Assembly: GCA_021527695.1 (NCBI GenBank)
Contig: JAKFAO010000002.1
Coordinates: 1,550,501 to 1,614,500, forward strand
Direction: 5' to 3'
DNA length: 64,000 nucleotides
Origin: Naematelia aurantialba
Lineage: Eukaryota; Basidiomycota; Tremellomycetes; Tremellales; Naemateliaceae
Shown: positions 33,186 to 42,763 of the stretch, piece by piece
Position numbering within the stretch: position 1 is the stretch's first letter
Layout of the letters: each line of letters begins with the position of its first letter
Made by a program: the position numbers and the translations under genes
Notes under the pieces: model-generated
What the model was told of the DNA's origin: nothing
What the model saw: the letters and a program-made list of their open reading frames with translations, nothing else
Database searches by the model: none

Positions 33186-33405
33186 GCTCAGCTCTCTTTT
33201 GCTGCTGCAGCTGACGTTTTTGCAGCGACTAGATGTCAGTCATATAAGGCGCAACGGTGTCTCGAAGAGAGTGATCAGCGTCGATTCCGTGCGATCTGAC
33301 ACGACACGCGACGAATCTGCCGGTTTGATGGTACCTGGAAGCAAAGGCGTATTTCGTGTCCTTTTCGTTTCATTATCTTCTACCGTACTGTTCAATTTCC
33401 CCGCC

Positions 33406-34884
33406 ATGGCAAGCACATCTTCATGGCACGCCCAAGTGCCGTTCTCGTCTGCACGACTGTGTCCGTAAGTGGGTCTTTTTGGCGCGTTGGACAGTCGCTC
33501 GGCTGTAGCGGCTTGATGTGGTGGGATGAGATGCCAGTGTATTCGCTTGGTGTGGTATTGGTGTTGCGCGGCTAACGAGGGATCGTCCGTTTGATTTTGG
33601 TAGGTTCGACCACTGCACACTGGCTTTTGACACGCCGGAAGCCATGTTGGCGCATCATGATGAGGTGCATCTGAGGCAAGTCCCGGCCGGCGAGCTGAAG
33701 GGACGGAAGCGGCGACGCACGGGACGGAGGGGAGAGTACGAGCTTGTCAAGGACGAGTTCAATCTGGCTGGTAGGTCGTCGTCTTGCCCGTTTACTGGCC
33801 CTCCCCCCCTGGGCTGTCTCTTTTCTTGATCGTTGTACTGTCCGCTTCGTCGCTTGCCGCTCTCCTCACACCCATGCTATACCCACTCGCGCTGCTGGTC
33901 TACGCCGTGCGTTCTGCTACGTGTCTTCTTGCTTTCTTGCTTCTTGCTCTCTGGCTTTCTCGCTCAGCTGCCAGTCTCGGTCATCTGCGGACCTCACTCA
34001 GCCGGTTTGACTAGACAAACGCTCACCAAACTGCAATAGACGAGCTCCGCATCCGCAACGTAGATTCACAAACGACGGGCGACGTGACCACCACAACACA
34101 TACCACGCTCTCCCATCCCCTGCCACCGTCATTCGGCAGTCTCCCCGCTAGCTTCCCCAGCGCCCTGCCGACGGATCTCATCCTTCCCCCGCGGAACCTG
34201 GCTCACCCCCAGGCGCCAGACTCGCGAGCGCAGGACACGCTCCATTCGCGCTCGGGATCGCAAGACATCCAAATGGGACTGGGAGTCGGAGTGGGGCTCG
34301 GAATGGGAATGGGGATGGGAATGGGGATGGGGATGGGAATGGGAATGGGAATGAGAGCCGAGGAAATGGCCATGGGCGAGGACATCCATGTGGATTACGG
34401 GTCGTACCTCCAGTCTCCCTCTCCTGAACGGGAACGGAGCGCCATGATGCCCCCACCATCACTGCAGTCGCAGTCGCAGTCCCAGGCCGCGTCGGTACCA
34501 GCACCAGCTCAAGCACCAGCACCTTTACCTCCGTCCAGCCCGTTCGTCCCCGTCACCCAAGGCCCACCTCCGTCCACGCCAGCCCCTCCACCAGCAACAC
34601 AGGCGCACTCCTATGCGCCTACTTCTCCGCCGCAGACACAGGCTCCTCCCCCCTCTGCGCAAGCACCAGCCCCTCCCTCCGTCCCTCCGGGAACGCAAGG
34701 ACAGGCTTCCACTCCCACCAGCGCACAAGACGCCACCAGGTCCCGCGCAAGCTCGACGAGCTCTCAAGCGGGGCGCAGGCTCACGTTTGGTGCGGCGCTG
34801 GAACCTGAGGACAAGCCCGATACCCCTGAAAAGGGGAGACCAGCAGTCGGCGGTGTGGGGTTCTCATGGGGTCTGGGACGATAA
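33406..34884 (+). CDS. Single C2H2 zinc-finger protein with low-complexity tail
   Basis: Exon 1 begins MASTSSWHAQVPFSS; the finger is split by an intron (donor GTAAGT at about 33466) and reads CPFDHC-x12-H-x4-H when joined (CPFDHCTLAFDTPEAMLAHH). A basic patch follows (LKGRKRRRTGRRGEY, possible nuclear signal). After a second intron of about 265 nt the third exon encodes DELRIRNVDSQTTGDV and a long disordered region: a (Gly-Met)n run at 34300-34352, Gln/Ser-rich and then Pro/Ala-rich segments. The end (RRLTFGAALEPEDKP...GVGFSWGLGR) is less biased and may be a conserved motif. One C2H2 finger near the N-terminus suggests an RNA- or DNA-linked nuclear role; no specific function can be given. 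It converges with the next gene. Confidence 0.75.
34300..34352 (+). repeat. GGGATG/GGAATG hexanucleotide repeat coding (Gly-Met)n
   Basis: Nine or so copies in frame inside the C2H2 protein gene. Confidence 0.95.
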
Positions 34885-35155
34885 GGGTGGGAGCCGTGGG
34901 CGAGAAGCCAAAAGCAAACCACGCAGACGCAACCTGACGTTGGCTCGTCTTTCGCTTGCAGTTCGCGTCATGTCGTATCATGTCATGTCATCATAAATGT
35001 CGTCGCGATCGGTCACACTCGTCCTGCAGCTCACACTCATTCTCGTAAAGATGGTCTCGTCACTGATGCACCACACATTCCCGGCTGTGCTCCTTCAGGT
35101 CTCTCATGATTCTTCCTCCGTGAGCTCCCAGATGCCACCAGTTACACTCGTTCCC

Positions 35156-36910
35156 CTAACTCCTCTTCTCGTCGACGTCGATGTTGGCAGCAGCAAATTC
35201 AACCCCACGAACCCCTGCGATACAGGGCGTGGCCTGCTCGAGATTCTGCTGCTGAGTATGCTGCGTCTGTTCCCTCTTGTGCCTCGCCTCGATACGGCGT
35301 CTCTGGTTATCTGCCAACTGGCTCGCCGCGATCCTCCGAAGCCCCAAGAGGTGATCATACTGTCCTGTCTTGCCCCAGAACGCCAGTGCTTCTTTGGCGC
35401 GTTGGTCCAGCTCTTTGGGGTGGTCGGGATCGACCAGAGGATTGGGGAAGCTGGAACCTAGAGCGCTTGTCTGGTTCGTTCTGCTCTTTAGCTCCGGAGG
35501 TACCGGAGTCCCAGTGGACTGAGCATCGATAGCCGCGGGAGAAGGCGAATGAGCAGGAGCAGGAGCGGGAGCGGGAGCAGGAGCAGGAGTAGGAGCAGGG
35601 CTATACCACTTGCTCTCTGGCTGCCTGAGCCACTCGATGAATCGTCCCGACGCGCTCGGCCCTCCCTTGGCTCGCTTACGAGCGTTTACCACCTCTGGCT
35701 GCTGTTTGATGGCCTCCCACTCTCTTCCCAGGCGCTCCAGTGCCCCCTCTGCCAGGCTACCAGGCGCGACAGCAGCGAACCATTCCCAGACATCTTGTTC
35801 GTGCTGAAAGTCGGTGGCTAGCCAAGCCTCATAATCTAGGCCCAGCCAGGCGCAAAGGTCCGCCGCGTCGGTGGTGAGGACCACGTCGATGCCTGGGATG
35901 CCGATGTACGGCGCGTGGCGGAGGATGACCTCGGTGCGGTGGAGGGTGAGGGACCGCGAGATGGAACGGAGGATGAGGGCGAGCAGCATGGGCGTGATGG
36001 CGAACGAGAGGTCGAGACGCCCAAAGGCAATGTGTGAGGGGGGCATGGGCATCAGGTCGATCTGGAAGAACGGCTATGGACAAGGAAGAGCGAGAAGAGA
36101 AGAGCTTCAGCGTCAGCTCTGAGTACTACAGGAGGTCCGGGCAAGCGGGATTGGGGTAGGGCATCATGCACCTCGGACGGGAGAGTTTGACATTAAGCAC
36201 AATGCACTGCAGCCGGCGAAAGGAAGAAACGGAGAAGAAATGTCTCGTCTCGTTGGGAGCGTTGAGTGACAAGGGCAAGGACGTACCTCGTACCCATCGA
36301 CGGGAGGGAGAATGGCCCCGATGATCCTAGCTGGGACGCCAATATGGATCTCCGAGCTGTTGCGCTTCCACATGGTCCCCTGCAGGGCCCTGCACACTGC
36401 GGTGCACCATGCGCGAGGGGAGCTGCTGCTCCTGTCCTTCTTGTCGATGTCCGCCTTACTCTCGCGGTTCTTCTCGGCCTCCTTTTCTCCACTTCTGTTG
36501 TTCTCTTCCTTGATGTTGCCGCCGCCGCGGGCATTGCCATTGCCATCGTGGTGACGATCGTGGTCGTAGGCATTGCTACCGTGCCCTGCATTATCATCAT
36601 CGTTCTTGATATCGTTGTCATTGCCATCGTGGTGCTGGTCATGATTGTCGTGATCATCGCCAACGCCGTGTCCCTCGTAGCTAACAGTCCCACTCTCCAC
36701 AACGCCCATAAACGTGGCCACAAACTCCGCGTCCTCCGTCCCGCAGAGCAGGTCCAAATCCCCATGGAGGACTTTATCGCCCAAGAACCGCGGGGTCTCA
36801 ATATCACTGAAGAAGGGTGCGAGGGCGGCACGGGCGTGAGTTAGGAGACGGTGAAGCTGGGGGGTGGTGAGTTTTGTTGCTTGTAGTGGGGTGAAGGCGT
36901 TGCCTCCCAT
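35156..36910 (-). CDS. Nucleotidyltransferase-fold protein with acidic/His-rich insert
   Basis: ATG 36910 opens MGGNAFTPLQATKLTTPQLH. FLGDKVLHGDLDLLCG resembles the nucleotidyltransferase signature, with D51-x-D53 as probable metal ligands, and PFFQIDLMPMP in exon 2 supplies a third carboxylate on a strand, as in polymerase-beta-like folds. The G-S pair usual before the D-x-D is replaced by GDK, so activity is uncertain. A block of about 70 residues rich in Asp, Asn and His (about residues 75-145) interrupts the domain. The second half has AFGRLDLSFAITPMLLALIL, GIPGIDVVLTTDAADLCAWL, GLDYEAWLATDFQHEQDVWE, then an (Ala-Pro)n tract and a basic end. I know this only as an uncharacterised fungal group; the substrate is unknown. 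One intron at about 36075-36285. Confidence 0.7.
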
Positions 36911-36939
36911 GTCGGGGGTTCTGCTTGAGCCGGGATAGA

Positions 36940-37062
36940 ATCTTGTGTCGAGTCTTGCTTCGAGCCTTGATTCGAGTCTTACTGCTGAATCTTGCTGCCG
37001 AGCCTTGCTGCTGAGTCTTGTGCTGAGTCTTGTGCTGAGTCTTGCTGAGTCTTGTCTCTTAC
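36940..37062. repeat. CTTG-ending minisatellite upstream of the nucleotidyltransferase gene
   Basis: Units of 11-16 nt of the form TGCTGAGTCTTG and TGATTCGAGTCTTG in about ten copies, from 30 bp upstream of ATG 36910. Confidence 0.8.
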
Positions 37063-37149
37063 TAGGGTGACCAACTGCAGCCTACAGCCACCAGCCTCTA
37101 ACTCTCGTTCTGCTTCGTGCTCTGAATCTCACTGAACCAGTGCAGGGGA

Positions 37150-37330
37150 GAGGAGAGCGAATATGCCGGCGAAGGTGAGAGCAAGTGCTGGCGAAGTTGA
37201 GCAATGTGCGGCGAAGGTGAGAGCAAGTGCTGGTCAAGGTGGAATTGAATGTGCTGGCGAAGGTGAGCAATGTGCGGCAAAGATGAGAGCAAAATGCTGG
37301 TGAAGGTGAGCAAAGCGCTGGTGGTGAGGA
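37150..37330. repeat. Minisatellite with 15- and 27-bp periodicities
   Basis: GGCGAAGGTGAGAGCAAGTG, GCTGGCGAAGTTGAGCAATG and related units alternate over 180 bp. The remainder of 37331-37934 shows only unremarkable open frames. Confidence 0.8.
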
Positions 37331-37934
37331 CCAACGCGCTTGCCAGGGGGAAGAGGGGAAAGAAGTACGCCGCAAGGAGGGCGAGAATCAGAGGAAGAGT
37401 GAGCGTAAGGATCGATCCTGGCCGAGCCAGTAAAGCGCCAGCCTGTCAGCATCACAGACCAAGTACAATACGGTCGCGGGACACATGAGCGCTGCGCGAC
37501 AGCTCTGAGCGCCGCGAGTCGAGGCGGCGGTCGTGGCCCAAGGGCGAGAAATAGCGTCGCTGCGAAAGCATCGCAGGCAAGAATAACAACGAAAAGAAAA
37601 CGCCTTTGAAGGATCTGCGAGTCGTGCAACAGTCGAGGCCATCCAAAATAGTCGCCTGTGAAGCCCAACCACAATACGCGCTGCGCCTGTCGGAACACAA
37701 ACAGCCCACTGGTGGCGCATTGGTGGTCGGTGATTCATAGATGGCGTGGACATCACTCCGCCGCAGACGCGAACCATCAACGATGCATGGACATTTAGCG
37801 ACCGAGATAGCCAGACACATGCCACCTGCCGCCGCCTCTCCCACTCCCTCCTGCCTCTACGCGGTCGATCATTGCGGACGTGGAGGGAATCTGCTCGGTA
37901 TTAGCATGTCTCATCGCCGCCTATAGAAGCCATC

Positions 37935-39125
37935 TCACCCAGGAGGCATCTGTCCAGGAGGGAAAGGCATCCCAGGGGGTGCCCCGGGGAATCCAGGCGG
38001 TCGGAAGCCAGGTGGCATGCTGCGGCTATCAGCAGTTGTTAAAAAGAGTTAAAGAGTGGCTCACCCTGCCGCAGGAGGCATTCCAGGCGGCAATCCACCT
38101 GGGAATCCAGGAGGCATGCCGGGAGGTACACCCATGCCGGGCGGGAAGCCGGGTGGTGGTCGGGCATATGCCATTGGCCGAGCCGCCATGGCCGGTGCGC
38201 CTGAAGAGTTAGCAACACTCAAACTAGCGCAAGTCGATGGAACGCCAGCGAGCACTCTGCAGAGATGCCCATGCGGCGGGGGCATAACTCGCCAGCATTC
38301 GCTCTGCTTTCGCCTCCCTGTCACAACCAACCAGGTCACTTATCCAAACAAGGGACCTGGAGACTTGTCTGTCACCTGATGTATCCCTTTCCTCCGTGCG
38401 ATTGGGCCACCCAGGAATTCTTGGCCCCCATCGGCCAACACCATCCACCGTGTAATAGATCCAGTAGAGCGCCTGGCGCTACCATCCGCACAGTGACATT
38501 CGCCAAGATGCCAAAAGCCCCACCGCTGACGACAAGACACCACACCAACGATCACGAGACGCGACACCAGAACCGAATTTGCAACAAAACCACTCACCAG
38601 CACCCAAGCCCATTCCTCGACCAGCAGGAACACCTCGCCCAGGCCCTGCCAACATCTGCGAAACCTTGTCCTCCCCCTGCACTGGCGGCGGGCCCTCAAC
38701 CGTGACGCTCACGATCGTCTCTCCGCGGAGGATGACGAGGCCAAGGGTGCGTTTCTGCTGCACTGTCGGGGCTGGTGCGGTATCACCGGCGGTTTTGGTT
38801 TTCTTGCCCTTAACAGAATCAGCAGTGGGTGGAGTGAACGTTGATAGAGGCCGACGAGGCGTTGATAGAGGCCGACGAGGATGATCGGATGTTGTTGCAG
38901 GAGGAGTGCGTAGTGAAACAAACGAAGTAACGACTCACCTTTACTGTCCGGAACTCTTCGCACTCTGCCAGCACAAAGTTCATGTGCTTGTCATACGCCA
39001 GCATCTGTCCAACCAGCGAACGACCGTCGTTGCTTTATGCCGTCAGCCTCGCGCTCGTGTTTACACGATAACGGAGGGAGGACGTACAGGGTGACTTTGA
39101 GACGGTAGTTCAACAGGGTGACCAT
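37935..39125 (-). CDS. SMB1: Small nuclear ribonucleoprotein SmB
   Basis: Sm-core protein B of the U1, U2, U4 and U5 snRNPs. The Sm1 motif reads VTLLNYRLKVTL then DGRSLVGQMLAYDKHMNFVL and AECEEFRTVK; Sm2 is KRTLGLVILRGETIVSVTVE GPPP split over two phrases. The tail is the Gly/Pro/Met-rich SmB type (RGVPAGRGMGLGA, PPPGFPPGMGVPPGMPPGF) and ends GMPFPPGQMPPG. Introns interrupt both Sm1 and the tail. ATG 39125 gives MVTLLNYR; the codons upstream (PKAKHSK) look like the usual fungal N-terminus, so a small first exon further 5', possibly ending near 39227, is likely. An in-frame ATG at 39346 would add about 50 Ser/Arg-rich residues. Confidence 0.9.
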
Positions 39126-40724
39126 CTTCGAATGCTTGGCTTTAGGAGCTACGTCGCGTCAGACGGGTCTTTGACTCGCATGTCGGGTGGTGGAACGGAA
39201 TGACGGCAACAGGGAGACTCACGAGGCTGTGGTGCGTTGAGGCGAGAGCGAGCAGGGGAGAGAGAAGACGAAGTGTCAGCGTTTGTTACGTCTCGACTGC
39301 TGTTCCTCTCTGCCTCTCCTCTCGACAGTCTCTGCTCTCTAACCATATCCGTTTTGCTTTAGTTTTCCCGCTCTCTCTCCCTCACTGGGGCCCTCGTCGG
39401 TACCATCCAACGCCGCGCAGCGAACGAATCACGTCCTATCCATCCTCCTTCACCAATCTACCGCCTCCCTCACCCGCCCTCCTAGGTCGTATCCGAGGCC
39501 GACCTTCCCGAACCCTCACCACCCGTCGTCTGCCTCTGCCCATAGCCTTTTCCACCTGTCGTCCGCCGTCCGGAGTCTAGCATCTCGTCGCCTCGCGTCT
39601 CTGCGCCGCCTCGTCTCCGTCTCCCGCGCTGAACGCCTCTGCGTGTACCTCCTTCCATGCGTCATGCCCCACCACCCACGGCACACCCAGGAGCGCGACA
39701 CGACTTCCCGCACCAACGTCGAAGCACCAGATCGACATGTATAGCCATGTGTAGCTTGTCGTATATAGGGGTAGTGAATCTGATGCAAAACTCACCATGA
39801 TGGGCGACTTTTTCCCGGTCCTTTTAGAGTACGCTCAATCAGTGGACTCGTCTCTCGCTCCTGGGCTCAACAACAGTCGACTAGGCGTGCGCGACACCTA
39901 GACAGCGAGATGGCGAAACGAGACGACAAGGCCAGACGACGCGATACCAGACGAGACTCGGGATGGACAGACGATAGACGACTCGAGAGCAACCCACAGC
40001 CGCCAAAGCTGCTTTGCTCGAACTTCAGCAGCTGCAACGCCGGGGATATCCGGCATTTTCTCACGTGGCACCGACTGAAGTCCCAGCCTCCGCCTCGTTA
40101 GTTTCAGACGAACACTGTGCATCGCTCGTCATGCTGCTCGTTACGTGACAACCAACAGCCAAACCGTATCTCAAGTGTCTAAAGGCCACGATCCAGTTTC
40201 AGCGCCAATGCACTATTCTAGCATGCACAATGAATCAAGTCCATGAGGGACGATGAAGAATTAGGAATCACTAAAATGAGGCCCGCGCGGGTGGCGAAAT
40301 GGTGGCGAAATACGACCGACCGACGTCGTACCCCCGGTACCGGACGTACTTGGTGCAGAAATGCTGAATGTGGATTGCGCGATGCGTAATGACTACGTTG
40401 TTCTATGATATATGACATGTTTGTTGGGCGCCCGCTCGGTGGCGAAAGCGGAACAGAAAAGGTATGGCAGTCCTTTCCTACGAGAATTGCCAGGAGCAAG
40501 GATGGATGCGGGGCAAGGGTTGATGGAGGCGAAATGTAGGCCAAGGGCTGCGGCGAAATCGTCGGGCCAAGGATGTATCGGACGAAAGGATATATGCCCG
40601 ATGAAAGGGCGGATGCTGGGCATATGGCCGCCAAACAGAAGGGCGAGGCAAGGATGTTCGTCTATCTCGCGTCAGCCAAGACGATCCGACATATCTGCAG
40701 ACACGTACTGGGCAATCCGTCCGA
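39126..40724. other. Region between SmB start and Sds3-like stop
   Basis: Probably holds an upstream SmB exon or leader (39227-39350) and the Sds3-like 3' region. No separate gene seen. A repeated piece around ATGGATGCGGGG, GGATGTATCGGAC and GGATGCTGGG at 40500-40620 is weak. Confidence 0.4.
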
Positions 40725-42763
40725 CTAGTACCGTGGATTGATGCGATACGTATAGTCTCCTGGAATACCAGGGAACGGTGGGACCCACGGCTCCCTCCTC
40801 GGCGGTGGGAGTCTCGTATCGGTCCGATATCGCGGATCATTCCCGTCCGAGTAGCTCGGCACTGGGCTGGGGACCGAAGAGCTCGACGATAGAGGAGGGA
40901 GATGTCGATCATAGGTTCGATCGCGAGAATGGTCGTACCCGTCATTCGGGGGACGATTGGCCGGCATGGCAGAGCGCGAAGATGGAGCCATCGAAAACGA
41001 TGGCGGACGAGTAGATGAGGCCATGGAGTTAGGGGCCTGTCGCGAGGACGAAGCGATAGGAGATTGGTGTAGGCGCGGCTGGTCGTACCGATCGTACGTC
41101 GCTAGTGCATGTCGCAAATCGACGCGTAGCCCCCCACTAGGCGATGGGTCGGGGATCGGGTCCTTCTTGACCGCGGCGGATGCCCGACGTTGAGGAGGGG
41201 CAAACGGCTCGCGAGACTGGATAGGCGAGGGTGCGTACGGCGCCGGCCGCTTGACGCCGGTCTTTTCAGGCAGTGGAGAGGGCGAACGAAGGTTCGGATC
41301 ACGCATCAATTTCAACTTTACGAGATCACTCTCGATCTCTGACGAGTTCAGGCCGCTCAGGTGGGGACTGACATCGCGGCGTTGCCTCTTTTGACCACCG
41401 ACGAGAACTTCGACGAGTGGTTGCTGCTTGTTTGACAAGAGATCCTTGTTATGCACATGCCATCCACCGCCACCGCGAGTATCTCGCGCGTAGGTCCTGG
41501 AAGGGCTCCGCTTGAGCTGATCCTTTTCGGTCGTAAGCTGCCGGGTTTTGCGTAGGTTGACTAGCAACATCTCGTCGGCGAGGGTGTTCCGTCGAGCCTG
41601 CACTGCTCAGCAAGCGGGAACAAGGAAGTAGAAATGACTTACTAGCCAGTTGAATCTCGCCTGCTGCAAGGCGTGCTCGTGCATCTTCTTAAGATCCTGT
41701 TCCGCAACCCTGACCCTGTCAGTTACATGTGCAGATTATACGCCAGACTCACTCTAGTCTTGCTTTCAAGCGTTCGTGGTTGAGCGCACGGCGCCGATCC
41801 AGCTCATCCCACAGAGCTAACATCGTTGGATGGGTCCCATCCAGCAGCATGGTTTCTTGCCGATCGAGGTTGGCAATTGCCCTGGGAGATCAGTGCGGGC
41901 GTGAGACGGGCACGTACTCGTCGATCATCTTATGCTTCTCCTTTTGCTGCGCAACTGCCACATGATCATCTGGATCGACTGCGGTATCAGCGCCGATCCC
42001 ACTTTGAAGACGTACCCTGTCCTTTTTTCAACCACTTGCGCCTTTTCCTCACCACTCTTTTCTTCTCTTCGAGCACCTCGGCTTCGCGGATCTCGCCTTC
42101 ATTTTTGCTTTCACGCGGCAGCGCGGCGATGACGATTGGTGGTGCAGGAGTCTCGGCGCCTCCCTCGGCAGGCAGAGCCTGGGGTGGTGGCGGAGCAGAC
42201 AAGTCGTCTTCAGCTTTGCGTTTCTGTGCATGGCCACCACCGCTACCGACAAAGAGCTTGAGACGACGTTCGGTGGCGGGGGCCTCCACTTTTTCGGGCG
42301 TCACCGATTTTTCCGACGGAGCGCGGTCGCTGGTACTGTTTGCCGCAGATGCAGTTTCGGACTGGCCATTGATGGTGATGCTATCAAGCATGTCGAGTTC
42401 AGGCTCGCCCTCGCCCTCTTCGGGGTCATGGGAGATGTGGAGACCCAGGGCGGGAGGTTCCGGCAAGGGGGGAGACGCGTCAAGGACAGGTTGATTGCGT
42501 TTACTCCTGCGCGAGCCCGTGCTGGATCCCGGTGATTTCTTCTCGGGGGAAGGGTCATGGGAGGACCCACTGTGCGAGGCGCGGCGGTTGGAGCGAGTGG
42601 ACATGGAGCTGGTGAAGGAGGCGTTGGTCGAGACGGGCGACGTAGAGTTGCGTTGGCGGCCGCTGGACTGGCCAACGGCCGCAGCACGTCGAGGTCTGGC
42701 TGGAGGGCCGTCTGGGGGTACGTTGAGTGCGGTAGTGTGAGGAGACAGGACGGCCGATGACAT
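40725..42763 (-). CDS. SDS3: Sds3-like subunit of a Sin3/Rpd3 histone deacetylase complex
   Basis: Sds3/BRMS1-family co-repressor subunit that helps hold the Sin3-HDAC complex together. The family segment is in the middle: TMLLDGTHPTMLALWDELDR, RRALNHERLKARLE, VAEQDLKKMHEHALQQARFN, then RRNTLADEMLLVNLRKTRQL, a long charged coiled coil. The N-terminal exon (ATG 42763, MSSAVLSPHTTALNVPPDG) is disordered with SRRSKRNQP and VRKRRKWLKK basic patches and an EEGEGEPELDML acidic patch. The C-terminal half is Pro/Ser/Arg-rich and ends DYTYRINPRY. Introns are short and sit around the coiled coil. I assign Sds3 rather than Dep1 on the GTHP-containing helix; the symbol is by analogy. Confidence 0.78.

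Noticed and set aside
36266..36844. Apparent multi-helix membrane protein on the plus strand (Val/Ile-rich)
   Set aside because: It is the antisense reading of the Asp/Asn/His-rich codons (GAT, AAC, CAC become ATC, GTT, GTG) of the nucleotidyltransferase-like gene.
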